Of a stretch of DNA of 64,000 nucleotides, positions 18,101 through 26,289 are shown in pieces. The DNA comes from Paenibacillus herberti (GTDB taxonomy: Bacteria > Bacillota > Bacilli > Paenibacillales > Paenibacillaceae): positions 2,336,687-2,400,686 of the forward strand of contig NZ_NMUQ01000001.1 of assembly GCF_002233675.1 (NCBI RefSeq). Reading direction: 5' to 3'. The notes under the pieces were generated by a model. The model did not search any database and was not told the origin of the DNA. It saw nothing but the letters and a program-made list of their open reading frames with translations. Every line of letters begins with the position of its first letter. The stretch's first letter is position 1. The position numbers were made by a program, and so were the translations under genes.

Positions 18101-19135
18101 AGCGCCGCCGCTGCCGTAGGCGAGACCCAGCACGCTTTTGAGCATGCCAAGCACCCATAACACATAGATGTAGCCCGGCGGATAATCCGCGAACACATCA
18201 TCGCTGAAAAAGCCGTTCAGACCGACCGAATAAGCGCGATCCGCCCAAATGCTGAAGTCAGGAAAATCAACGGGATGGCCCTGCATTGTCGGTGCCAAAA
18301 TCAATCGAAGCAGCAGTCCCGCTCCCAAAACGATCCAGATGGCCCGTGTCCGCACAGCAGACGGTTCCCGCAGCCAATTCGCTATCCCATTGACGCCTCT
18401 ACGCGAGTAAAGAGCGCTCCAGCCGAACTTTAGCAGGATCAGGAAAGCAATTCCGCCCAGCACGGAAATTGGGATCAGAAATGCCGGTGCTAGATTAGCC
18501 TCGGGAGTACTCCCCGCGCCCCCGCCTGCAGGCGGTGCCGAAGCTGGATCAAAGGAAATAACCTTCGCTCCTTCCGGAGCTTCCGCGGCTTCCGTTAGCG
18601 ATACATTGGCGAAGTCTCCCGTTCCGGTAATCTCGCTTCCATACCCCCCGACGCGCAGCAACACGTCAAGCTCTGTCTGGGAAGCTCCAGTACGTCCGTA
18701 AACCTCCACCGTCTGCCACGCGCCGGCTGTATCATAGAGCGATTCCGATGTCTCCATTACGCCGAGCACGGACAGATTGATGCCGAAGCCGCCCGCAGGC
18801 ACGCCGGCAGCTCGGACGAGTGCGCTTAGCTTGTACAGCTTGTCCGGCTGGGCGGCGACGCGCTGCAGCCAGCGCGCATCATTGGGCTGCATATTGCTGA
18901 CGCGAACGAAGCTGGCCGGATCCGAACCGCTTCCTTTTTCCACAGACCAATTCGTTACAGCCTCGTCCAGACGGTAGCCGTCCTTGCTCCATCCCTCCGG
19001 GAGACCGTCCTTGACCGACGCAAAGTTCCCATTCCCGAGCAGTTCTCCCGCAGCGTAAGCGGGCCGGAGGCCCGTCAGCGCCCATACCGCGAGAAGCGCA
19101 AGCGCAAGCGTGATTTTGATGTACCTAAGCTTCAA
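15146..19135 (-). CDS. Dual GT-C membrane glycosyltransferase (PMT-like) with N-terminal jelly-roll domain
   Basis: This 1329-residue protein starts at a TTG (19135) with AGGAAGG upstream. The order is: signal peptide (1-28); an extracellular CBM4/9-like beta-sandwich (about 30-190, starting GELLGNGNF); a first GT-C membrane module (about 220-660) with the acidic loop VDFPDFSIWADRAY; a Ser/Gly linker; a membrane segment near 715-735; a second discoidin-like extracellular region (about 745-860); and a second GT-C module of the protein O-mannosyltransferase type (about 870-1329) with FDEIYHS and THPPLGK. PMT enzymes use polyprenyl-phosphate sugars to glycosylate secreted proteins or cell wall polymers. 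Two such modules in one chain are unusual. The gene is monocistronic; the acceptor is unknown. Confidence 0.85.
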   Translation of the reverse strand: MKLRYIKITLALALLAVWALTGLRPAYAAGELLGNGNFASVKDGLPEGWSKDGYRLDEAVTNWSVEKGSGSDPASFVRVSNMQPNDARWLQRVAAQPDKLYKLSALVRAAGVPAGGFGINLSVLGVMETSESLYDTAGAWQTVEVYGRTGASQTELDVLLRVGGYGSEITGTGDFANVSLTEAAEAPEGAKVISFDPASAPPAGGGAGSTPEANLAPAFLIPISVLGGIAFLILLKFGWSALYSRRGVNGIANWLREPSAVRTRAIWIVLGAGLLLRLILAPTMQGHPVDFPDFSIWADRAYSVGLNGFFSDDVFADYPPGYIYVLWVLGMLKSVLGLAYGSGGAILLVKLPALIADLITAWLLYDLARTRFSERLSVFFAALYVFSPAIWLDSALWAQVDSVMALLMLLAVRALSRGRHASGAAWFAIAILVKPQAVLFMPLLLLSLIGSRRLSEWLKAAGAGIATALLLLLPFAIGREPLWIVHHYQAMFQSYPYATLNAFNLYGLLGLNGIETTGTWLGLSLSTWGNVGAVAALVVMALIWWKRGREGLYLAAFAGALLVFLLKTGMHERYLYPALVFALAAFIMSGSKRLLALYGGLTITVLANTAPVLKDAIEQNFYRANGDGLMMLVSQLQLAAGVMLLMLVWQLLQGKTFGSLALAGDGRWQLLLPQPIGTVGESASGGGGKTTTGKGKETGRSLPEAPEPYEDVSPVSRRKEWLPVLLLAVVYAVMMFWQLGDAKAPVKPWLPDAKSQEVTVQLQGEAAQPVDHIMLYAGIGSGTVNVSLSADGVTFGAPAEQKLDGGTVFQWKSIGVNGQLIKAVRITGTTGVTLYEAGVIDAEGRTLAVDNSGGSALFDEQSLVPAQPSYRNGMYFDEIYHSRTAFEHLNRIEPYETTHPPLGKVIIMVGVSIFGMNPFGWRVMGGIAGILLIPAMYVLARGLFRSRRAGLLAAGLILLDFMPLVQSRIGTVDTYAVLFIILSYHFMNRFLQRNVPGAGLYRVLMPFALSGVFFGMGASVKWVGVYSGAGLAVLFFWSIYRRWQESKALPDGATSSSAALSASAEKDSGRSSAGAKGAPFSGTTSQSEVDGAPSGTVLGAVSAAFEKRLPLLMIGAGTLFFVLVPAVIYVLTYIPFMLVPGPGHGLTNVVKFQKFMYDYHSKLVATHPFSSTWWEWPIISRPIWYYGGTGLPQGQIASIMSLGNPLIWWVGIPCVIAAFVAAWRKRSRALLVVCIGLLSQYLPWVGIPRLTFIYHYYATIPFLILCIVYVLLQLPRKLGEQRAKYATWIYIGAAAVLMAMFYPVLTGMTISREYADMFLKWFHSWTFYS

Positions 19136-19241
19136 CTCGTTCTACCTTCCTCTCATGGCGGCCATAGCTAGTATCAGATTAGCATATCGGGCATGCTGCT
19201 GGAAACGTTCGGATACGAGGATATTCCTAATAAAGCTGAAA

Positions 19242-19282
19242 TAAAAAAGAAGCCGGGCTCCTTTGAACGAGGAACCCGGCTT
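19242..19282 (-). terminator. Terminator after the third GH43-like gene in transcription order
   Basis: A 13-bp stem with one mismatch (19270-19282 with 19250-19262) is followed on the minus strand by CTTTTTTATTT, 30 bases past the stop at 19312. Confidence 0.85.
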
Positions 19283-19311
19283 ACTCTACTGATTTAATAA
19301 TCGTCCTTCTA

Positions 19312-20874
19312 TTAAGGAAGAACCGTGAAGCTAAACATTTGCGACCATTCGTTAGCATCCGTATATTGAGTGATAATCGCTCCGTCTGCGCCGTTGCCCG
19401 CATTGCCGAGCACTTTGCCGCTGCCGCGGTTAATTAGCTTGTAATACCCGCCGCCAGTCGGCAAAATGCTGAACTGCTGGCTCGTCGATGTGCTTGGTGT
19501 GTACTGGATCACCTGTGTCCCGTCCGCTGTTGAGCCCCCAAGCGTCAGATTCAAGCCGCTAGTCACGTTGCGAATATTGAAATAACCGCCCCCGGCATCG
19601 ATGAACTTCCACGACTGCCCTGTCGCTCCGCTGTACGTCCGCTGCTCCAGCTTCGCATTATTCGCCGTCGAGCCGCCGACAATACCAAGCCCCTTGCCCG
19701 GCCAGCGAATGGAAATGGAATAGGTTTTGGTGACATCAATCGGACTTGGTGCAGTCGTCCACGTTCCGGCGGCAGCGTCGAGCTGCCAAGCGCCATAGCC
19801 GTTAATCGTTGGTTTACCGTTTGCATCAAAGGAAAGCGGGTACCACTGATTGCGCCCGATTCCCGTGCTGCCGCCAAAATTGTTCCAGCGATCCCCCATG
19901 TACACATAAGCAGTACCTGCCGTCCCCTCGACTGGAAGCACTTGATCGATCTGAGTATCAAAGGAGTTGCTGGAGCTTGGTGATGTGCCGGCTTCTACCT
20001 CCGTCTCGGACCAAGTTCCGGTCAGACTTGTCGTCGAGTAATAATAGGTTCCGCTTGAACCCCAGCCATTGGTCGCCGAGGCCATCATCATATACTTCGT
20101 GCCGTACTTGAACAGCGTAGTCGCCTCTTTATGCGGATACCCCGAAGCAAACGTTTTTGTATTCGACGCAATGCCGAGATAGTCCGTATTCAGCTTGGCG
20201 ATTTGCAGCCCGCTGTTGTAGCTGGTCGGGAAATAATCAATGGTAAAGGTAATGTAAGTGCTGCCGTCCGCATCCGTGAAAATGGAGCCTAGATCACCCA
20301 TGCTGTAACCGCTAGGCTTGGCGATAAAATTATCAAAAGTGAACGGGCCTGCCGGATTGCTGCTTGTAAAAAACGCCAGCTTGTTCCGGCCGTTGCCGTC
20401 TGAATTGTTCCACTCGGCAAGCATCACATACTTGGATGTGGAGCTGTTATAAGCAACAACGGGTCTGCCGATCCAATGGTTTGTATCCTCTGCAAAACGC
20501 GTCGTCGTTGTATCGCCGATCGCATCCAGCTTTGGATTAATCGTGCTAAAATCTACGACAGAGTTAGGATTGGAGGAGTTGGTTTGTTTCGTCCAGTTTT
20601 TCAGATCGGTGGACGTGTACAGTTTGACTCTTTTTGCGCCGGAAACGGAGTAATCCATGCCATACCAATAGTACGTTTCAGATTTTTTTATGACAAAACC
20701 GCCCGAATTCCAAATCACATTGCCGTCCGTATCGTACCAATCAGCGTTATTCACAATATTTACCGGAGCCGCTAGGGCGGGAGACACAAAAAGTGCTGAA
20801 ATAGCCAAGATAAGACCGGTGACTAAGGCAATAACTTTTGCAGGCAGCGTAAACCCAATTGTCCTTGTCATCAT
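19312..20874 (-). CDS. Secreted GH43-like glycosidase with ricin-type lectin domain (copy 1)
   Basis: The 520-residue protein has a signal peptide (cleavage after PALA), a five-bladed-propeller GH43-type domain (about 35-380) and a C-terminal ricin B / CBM13-like domain (about 385-520, with QSWKFIDAGGGYFNI and QQFSILPTGGG). The acidic pair expected for GH43 appears as GDLGSIFTD (pKa-modulating Asp) and HKEATTLFK (general acid Glu). The catalytic base of ordinary GH43 enzymes is not evident near WNSGGFV. The overall pattern, including the late YMGDRWN, recalls exo-beta-1,3-galactanases of subfamily 24, which lack that Asp. The start at 20874 has GAGGTG upstream. The substrate is inferred as a beta-1,3-galactan or arabinogalactan-type polymer. 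Confidence 0.85.
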   Translation of the reverse strand: MMTRTIGFTLPAKVIALVTGLILAISALFVSPALAAPVNIVNNADWYDTDGNVIWNSGGFVIKKSETYYWYGMDYSVSGAKRVKLYTSTDLKNWTKQTNSSNPNSVVDFSTINPKLDAIGDTTTTRFAEDTNHWIGRPVVAYNSSTSKYVMLAEWNNSDGNGRNKLAFFTSSNPAGPFTFDNFIAKPSGYSMGDLGSIFTDADGSTYITFTIDYFPTSYNSGLQIAKLNTDYLGIASNTKTFASGYPHKEATTLFKYGTKYMMMASATNGWGSSGTYYYSTTSLTGTWSETEVEAGTSPSSSNSFDTQIDQVLPVEGTAGTAYVYMGDRWNNFGGSTGIGRNQWYPLSFDANGKPTINGYGAWQLDAAAGTWTTAPSPIDVTKTYSISIRWPGKGLGIVGGSTANNAKLEQRTYSGATGQSWKFIDAGGGYFNIRNVTSGLNLTLGGSTADGTQVIQYTPSTSTSQQFSILPTGGGYYKLINRGSGKVLGNAGNGADGAIITQYTDANEWSQMFSFTVLP

Positions 20875-20938
20875 TAGCTGACACCTCTTCAACTTTATTT
20901 TTCAACTTGATTTCGAAGCGCTTCATGAGCTTTCTAGA

Positions 20939-22486
20939 CTATGGCAGCACGGTAAAGTTGAAATTTTGCGACCATTGATTCGTATCCGTTTCCTGGACAA
21001 TAATAGCGCCGTCGGAGCCGTCCCCTGCGTTACCAAGCACTTTGCCACTACCCCGGTTAACCAGCTTAAAATAACCCCCGCCTACCGGAACGACGCTAAA
21101 TTGCTGGCTCGTCGCCGTACTTGGCGCATACTGAGCTACCTGTGTGCCATCTGTTGTCGAGCCGCCCAGCGTCAGATTTAACCCGCTGTTGACGTTGCGG
21201 ATGTTGTAATAACCGCCGCCTGCGTCGATAAATTTCCAGGACTGTCCTGCCGCCCCACTATAGGCGCGCTGCTCAAGCTTCGAGTAGTTGGCCGTCGATC
21301 CACCGACGATGCCAAGCGCCTTGCCTGGCCAGCGGTTGGAGATGGAGTAGGTTTTGGTCACGTCAACTGGTGCTGGCGCGCTCCATGTGCCCGCAGCAGC
21401 GTCAAGGGTCCAATTGGTATGACCGTTAATCGTCGGCGCACCGTTGCTGTTGAACGTAAGCGGATACCATTGATTGCGCCCTACGCCTGTGCTACCACCG
21501 AAGCGTCCGTTCCAGCGGTCACCGATATAAATGTAAGAAGTGCCGGACGTGCCTACAACCGTCAGAACCTGATCAGCCTGCGTGTCGAAGGAGTTGCCGG
21601 AATTCGGGCTCGTTGCGCAAACATACGGATTAGCCCAGGTTCCGTTCAGACTGGATGCGGAATAACACCATGTTTGGCTGGAGCCCCAGCCGTTTGTCGT
21701 CGAAGCCAGCATAATGTACTTGGAGTCCCTTTTGAATAAGGTTGTTGCCTCTTTGTACGGTCCGGTGGAAACGAATGTTTGGATCACTTCAGCGATATCC
21801 AGGTAATCCGAGGTAAGCTTGCTGATTTGCAGTCCGCCGTTCGTGTAGATGTGATCAATTGTGTAAGTAATGTAGGTGCTGCCGTCGGAATCGGTGAAAA
21901 TAGAACCGAGATCGCCCATTTTGTATCCGCCCGGCATAGCAATGTATTTCTGGTACTGGAATGGCCCCTCAGGGGTATCACTCGTGAAAAACGTTAACTT
22001 CCCGCGACCATTCCCATCTCCATTGCCCCATTCGATCAGCATGACGTATTTGGATATCTGGCTGTTGTAAGCGACTACCGGCCGGCCAACCCATTGCTCT
22101 TCATTAAAACGTCCCGTTGTCGTATCGCCAATCGCATCCAGCTTGGTGTTGATGGTGCTGAAATCAACGATTGATTGGGGAATTGTTGTATTGGTCTGTT
22201 TCGTCCAGTTTTTCAGATCGGTGGACGTGTAAAGGTTCACTTTTTTCGTATAGGGAATTTCAAAGTTCATGCCGTACCAGTAGTACGTAGTGTCCTTTTT
22301 CATAATGAAGCCGCCCTGAGCCCAAATTGCATTGCCGTCCGTATCGTACCAATCTGCGTTATTCACAATATTTACCGGCGCAGCTTGAGCAGGACGGGCA
22401 AAAATCATCATAGAACAGACAACCAAGAAACCGGTTACAAAAAAGAGAAGCCTTTTTGACATTCGGAATTGGTTTGCAATCATCAT
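20939..22486 (-). CDS. Secreted GH43-like glycosidase with ricin-type lectin domain (copy 2)
   Basis: The 515-residue paralogue of the genes at 19312 and 22779 has the same architecture: signal peptide ending PAQA, GH43-like propeller and C-terminal CBM13-like domain. The same acidic residues are present (GDLGSIFTD, YKEATTLFK). It is closer to copy 3 than to copy 1 over most of its length (shared VNLYTSTDLKNWTK, LIEWGNGDGNGR, SQTWCYSA-like segments). Only 64 bases separate it from copy 1, so the two may be co-transcribed. The start at 22486 follows GGAG; the longer frame from 22522 lacks an RBS. It probably cleaves terminal sugars outside the cell for the ABC transporter upstream. Confidence 0.85.
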   Translation of the reverse strand: MMIANQFRMSKRLLFFVTGFLVVCSMMIFARPAQAAPVNIVNNADWYDTDGNAIWAQGGFIMKKDTTYYWYGMNFEIPYTKKVNLYTSTDLKNWTKQTNTTIPQSIVDFSTINTKLDAIGDTTTGRFNEEQWVGRPVVAYNSQISKYVMLIEWGNGDGNGRGKLTFFTSDTPEGPFQYQKYIAMPGGYKMGDLGSIFTDSDGSTYITYTIDHIYTNGGLQISKLTSDYLDIAEVIQTFVSTGPYKEATTLFKRDSKYIMLASTTNGWGSSQTWCYSASSLNGTWANPYVCATSPNSGNSFDTQADQVLTVVGTSGTSYIYIGDRWNGRFGGSTGVGRNQWYPLTFNSNGAPTINGHTNWTLDAAAGTWSAPAPVDVTKTYSISNRWPGKALGIVGGSTANYSKLEQRAYSGAAGQSWKFIDAGGGYYNIRNVNSGLNLTLGGSTTDGTQVAQYAPSTATSQQFSVVPVGGGYFKLVNRGSGKVLGNAGDGSDGAIIVQETDTNQWSQNFNFTVLP

Positions 22487-22710
22487 TAAATTCGCTCCTT
22501 CGCTTTCGAGGATTGATCTCAATTACATGAAACCGGTTACTAAAATGATTGTGAATGACTGTGAATGTCCAAGCATCCCTCCTCTTCTGGATCTCTATAA
22601 ATATGAAGCGCTTTCAACAAGAGGTTACCACATTGAGCTAAAAGGGAACAATGTCTTTCCCGCGATTCCACGAAAAATTTTCTAGGTATCAGACTAGCTT
22701 CCAACGAATA

Positions 22711-22745
22711 CAAACTAGCGCCGGTTGAGTACCGGCACCAGTTTG
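22711..22745 (-). terminator. Probable terminator after copy 3
   Basis: A 15-bp stem with two mismatches (22731-22745 with 22711-22725) lies 33 bases past the stop at 22779. The following T run is poor, so read-through, or an operator role, is possible. Confidence 0.5.
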
Positions 22746-22778
22746 TTTCCTGGGGTCAACTCTACTCCTCTGGCTCTA

Positions 22779-24332
22779 TTACGGGAGCACTGTGAAGCTG
22801 AAATTCTGCGACCATTCATTGGTATCCGCACCTTGTGTAATAATGGCGCCATCCGTGCCATTACCGGCATTGCCAAGCACCTTTCCGCTAGCGCGGTTGA
22901 CTAGCTTAAAGTAACCGCTCCCAACAGCAACGATACTGAATTGCTGGCTGTTGGAAGTGCTAGGTGTATACTGAATAACTTGTGTTCCATCTGCCGTAGA
23001 GCCGCCAAGAGACAGGTTCAACCCGCTATTCACGTTACGGATATAGTAGTAGCCGCCCCCAGCGTCGACGAATTTCCATGATTGGCCGATTGCTCCGCTA
23101 TAGCTGCGCTGCTCAAGCTTCGCATTGTTTCCCGTGGAGCCTCCGACGATGCCAATTGCTTTTCCTGGCCAGCGGTTAGAGATAGAATACGTTTTGGCGG
23201 CATCAACGGGAGCTGCGGCACTCCATGTTCCAGCAGCGACATCCAGTGTCCACTGAGCATGTCCGTTAATCGTCGGTTTGCCGTTGGCATCGAATGTAAG
23301 CGGATACCATTGATTCCGTCCGACACCCGTACTGCCTGCAAAACGGCCATTCCAACGGTCGCCGATAAAGATATAGGAGGTTCCGGAAGTTCCTTCAACT
23401 GTCAGCACCTGATCAACTTGAGTGTCGAAGGAATCTCCTGAGGACGGGCTTGTGGAGCAATGAGACGGCGTACTCCATGTTCCCGACAGGCTTGTTGCCG
23501 AGTAACACCAGGTCGGGCTTGAAGTCCAGCCATTTGTCGTTGAAGCCAGCAAAATATATTGGGAGCCGCGTTTGAACAACGTCGTTGCTTCTTTGTAAGG
23601 GCCTGTCGATTCCATCGTTTTTGTTACTTCGGCGATACTCATGTAATCTGATGAAAGCTTGCTGATTTGAATACCGGAGTTGAACCATGCCGGGTTGTAA
23701 TCAATCGTATAAGTAAGATAAGCACTGCCGTCGGTATCCGTGAAAATCGAACCGAGGTCTCCCGCTTTATAACCGCCTGGTGTTGCGATGAATTTTTCAT
23801 ACTTGAACGGGCCTGCAGCCGTATCGCTCGTGAAAATGGTTACTTTATTTCGTCCGTTTCCATCTCCGTTGCCCCATTCAATCAGCATCACATACTTGGA
23901 TGTTGAGCTGTTGTAAGCAACAACAGGTCTGCCGATCCACTGCGTCGGTTCATAAGGCTTTGTTGTTGTATCACCGACCTCGATCAACTTCGTATTAATG
24001 CTGCTGAAGTCAACGACAGAATCGGGAGTAGTCGAATTCGTCTGTTTCGTCCAGTTTTTGAGATCGGTAGAAGTATATAAATTTACTTTTTTGGTATTGG
24101 CAATTTCATAGTTCATGCCATACCAGTAGTAAGTATTGTCTTTCTTCATCATAAATCCGCCCTGGGCCCAGATGACATTACCGTTTGTATCGTACCAGTC
24201 GGAGTTGTTAACTATGCTTACCGGAGCGGCTTGTGCAGATTGAGCAAACAGCATCATCGACGCAGCAATTATGAAACCGGTTACTATTTTGAGTAAAATT
24301 TTTGATAAAAAAGAACTTTGAGTTAATGTCAT
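22779..24332 (-). CDS. Secreted GH43-like glycosidase with ricin-type lectin domain (copy 3)
   Basis: The 517-residue protein has a signal peptide (cleavage after SAQA), a GH43-like propeller and a CBM13-like domain ending NEWSQNFSFTVLP. It is the first of three tandem paralogues in transcription order and has AGAGGTG before its ATG. Key acidic residues are in GDLGSIFTD and YKEATTLFK. The CBM13-like part is the best conserved region among the copies, which suggests strong selection on glycan binding or gene conversion. The leader between 24333 and 24622 contains cre-like palindromes, consistent with carbon catabolite repression. Confidence 0.85.
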   Translation of the reverse strand: MTLTQSSFLSKILLKIVTGFIIAASMMLFAQSAQAAPVSIVNNSDWYDTNGNVIWAQGGFMMKKDNTYYWYGMNYEIANTKKVNLYTSTDLKNWTKQTNSTTPDSVVDFSSINTKLIEVGDTTTKPYEPTQWIGRPVVAYNSSTSKYVMLIEWGNGDGNGRNKVTIFTSDTAAGPFKYEKFIATPGGYKAGDLGSIFTDTDGSAYLTYTIDYNPAWFNSGIQISKLSSDYMSIAEVTKTMESTGPYKEATTLFKRGSQYILLASTTNGWTSSPTWCYSATSLSGTWSTPSHCSTSPSSGDSFDTQVDQVLTVEGTSGTSYIFIGDRWNGRFAGSTGVGRNQWYPLTFDANGKPTINGHAQWTLDVAAGTWSAAAPVDAAKTYSISNRWPGKAIGIVGGSTGNNAKLEQRSYSGAIGQSWKFVDAGGGYYYIRNVNSGLNLSLGGSTADGTQVIQYTPSTSNSQQFSIVAVGSGYFKLVNRASGKVLGNAGNGTDGAIITQGADTNEWSQNFSFTVLP

Positions 24333-24426
24333 GATTTAAGCACCTCTCTGTTGTCAATTTAATTTAGCATCTTACAGCTGCATGTACCCTTTTTTTCCTG
24401 TCACCACCTTTCAGAAGAAAAATTTG

Positions 24427-24440
24427 GTAAAGCGCTTTCA
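24427..24440 (-). promoter_or_regulatory. cre-like site upstream of the GH43-like genes
   Basis: On the minus strand TGAAAGCGCTTTAC matches 12 of 14 positions of the CcpA catabolite-response element. Related but poorer elements with the same GAAGCGNTTT core lie at about 20915-20925, 22603-22616 and 24540-24553, each upstream of or between the three enzymes. Confidence 0.4.
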
Positions 24441-24576
24441 TGAATATGTAAATTAAAAAAACGCTTCCAGTAATAACTCAGGCCGAGATTTATCTCGTTT
24501 TCGTTAAGGTATGTATAAGACTATCACAGGCTCTCCAGCCTGTGAAGCGTTTTCATAATAAATTTTTCCGGCGTTC

Positions 24577-24614
24577 GCAAAAAGCCTTCCCGAGAAGAAA
24601 TCCCGGAAAGGCTT
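24577..24614 (-). terminator. Terminator of the ABC transporter operon
   Basis: A 14-bp stem with mismatches (24601-24614 with 24581-24594) is followed on the minus strand by TTTTTGCG, 9 bases past the stop of the binding protein. A second hairpin (24525-24544) lies further on without a T run. Confidence 0.75.
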
Positions 24615-24622
24615 GCCAAAGC

Positions 24623-26110
24623 TTATTGAACTTTGATTGCGTCATAATGCTTGGATTGCATGTTCTTGGCGGCTGCATCAAGCTTTGCCTTCAGATCAAC
24701 ATCCTTCTTCGCGAACACTTCCTGAATGATGCTAGTCATCTCGGCATAGTACTCTTGCGTATTGTACTGCGCTTCTGGGTTGCCGTCCAGCAATTTGTTG
24801 GATTCTGGATCGTACTTGTACACGTTGTCATATTTATCATAGATAGCTTGCAGTTTTTTGCCGTATTCGGAATCTCCCTTGAAGTAGCTCATTTGCGGCG
24901 GAATATAGTATTTGCCGTCCGCTTTACGAGCTTGGATATCCTTCTCTACCGCGCTCAGATAGTTGTCGGTAAAATAGTCGAATGTGATGTAGCGGAACGC
25001 CATCTCCTGCTCATCCTTGGAAGCGTTCGGATTGATGACGAGATAATCACCGCCGAGGATACCGGAATGTTTGCCGCCGGCTTCAGCAGCAGGCATCGGA
25101 TAAGTGGCTACTTCATCGGGCTTTAGGCCGCCTTGATTGAGAGCCTGATCCAGCACGCCTTCTGCACCGGCGATAACCATGGCCGTACGTCCTTGTGCGA
25201 ATGCGCCAACGGCATCGCCCCAGCCAAGCGCCCAGTCCTTCGGAATCGCATTTGCTTCCCAGCGCAGCTTTTGGTAGAACTGCAATGCTTTTACGCCCGC
25301 ATCGGAGTTAAAGGCAGCGGTAACTTTGCCGCCATTAGTCGTTTGGATCTGACCGCCTGCTTCGAACAGGAAGTTGGTCCAGTTCCAGCCAGCCTCATTG
25401 CCTTTGCCCATCGGTGCGATGCCGGCAATGCCTTTTTTCGGATCTGCTACGGCTTTGGCTGTAGCCAACATATCGTCCCAGGTCCAATCATAGGATGGAG
25501 CCGTCACGTTTTTGGAAGCCAGTAACTTTTTGTTGATGACCGTCGAGGTTGAATATCCATTTTGCACAACGCCGTACACCTTGCCGTCCTTCACGAACTG
25601 GTTCTGAAGGGTAGGATTAATATCATCCTTGAAGGAATAGCTGCTCCACAGCTCGGTGATGTCGGCCGCCCAGCCGCGCTGTACGAGGAAGCCTGCCTCC
25701 GTCGCAAAGGTATTGAAAAACGTCGGTGCCTCATTGGCAGCCATCTTCACGCCGATCTCATCCACATTGTAGTGCCAGTCGCTTTTAACGATCGTAACGT
25801 TGGGATATTCCTGTTGGAAACGAGCAATTTTGTCATCCTCGGACTTGCGTTTCTCTGTCTGATCGGGAAGCGGGTAGTAAATGCTGATTGTGATTTTTTT
25901 GTCCTTGATGTTCTCTTCCGGCGGAGGCGTGCTCTCCGCGTTGTTCACAGCCGGTTCATTCACCGCGGTATTGGTCGTTCCCCCCGTATTGCCAGCATTG
26001 CTGTTCCCGTTGTTGCTGTTACTACTGTTGTTCCCATTGCTTCCGCTGCATGCGGACAGCAGCAGGGTTGTTGCCATCAGACAGCTGATGATCGCGGTCG
26101 GCTTGCGCAT
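24623..26110 (-). CDS. Sugar ABC transporter substrate-binding lipoprotein
   Basis: The 495-residue protein has a lipoprotein signal with lipobox LSAC, an Asn/Ser/Gly-rich linker of about 45 residues and a family 1 solute-binding domain (WTWDDMLATAKAV, WNWTNFLFEAGG). AAAGGGGAG lies just before the ATG. It is the third transport gene after the two permeases and should bind oligosaccharides released by the GH43-like enzymes downstream. No ATPase gene is present here; in Bacillota such systems commonly use a shared MsmX-type ATPase encoded elsewhere. Confidence 0.9.
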   Translation of the reverse strand: MRKPTAIISCLMATTLLLSACSGSNGNNSSNSNNGNSNAGNTGGTTNTAVNEPAVNNAESTPPPEENIKDKKITISIYYPLPDQTEKRKSEDDKIARFQQEYPNVTIVKSDWHYNVDEIGVKMAANEAPTFFNTFATEAGFLVQRGWAADITELWSSYSFKDDINPTLQNQFVKDGKVYGVVQNGYSTSTVINKKLLASKNVTAPSYDWTWDDMLATAKAVADPKKGIAGIAPMGKGNEAGWNWTNFLFEAGGQIQTTNGGKVTAAFNSDAGVKALQFYQKLRWEANAIPKDWALGWGDAVGAFAQGRTAMVIAGAEGVLDQALNQGGLKPDEVATYPMPAAEAGGKHSGILGGDYLVINPNASKDEQEMAFRYITFDYFTDNYLSAVEKDIQARKADGKYYIPPQMSYFKGDSEYGKKLQAIYDKYDNVYKYDPESNKLLDGNPEAQYNTQEYYAEMTSIIQEVFAKKDVDLKAKLDAAAKNMQSKHYDAIKVQ

Positions 26111-26289
26111 GTGTAGCTCCCCTTTTCACTGACAAGTATGGAATGATTTAGTCCTTGCAAAATGATCATAATGGATGCGCATTCATCCTGCGATGTGCGT
26201 TTCTATGGCGATTATGTGTGTCGTTACGATGTCCATACTCCTCGTCCACAAGAGCCTCCCTACCTGAAATTCCGTGGACTAACCGCACC

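Noticed and set aside
24525-24544. Second terminator downstream of the ABC operon
   Set aside because: The hairpin is good, but no T run follows on either strand.
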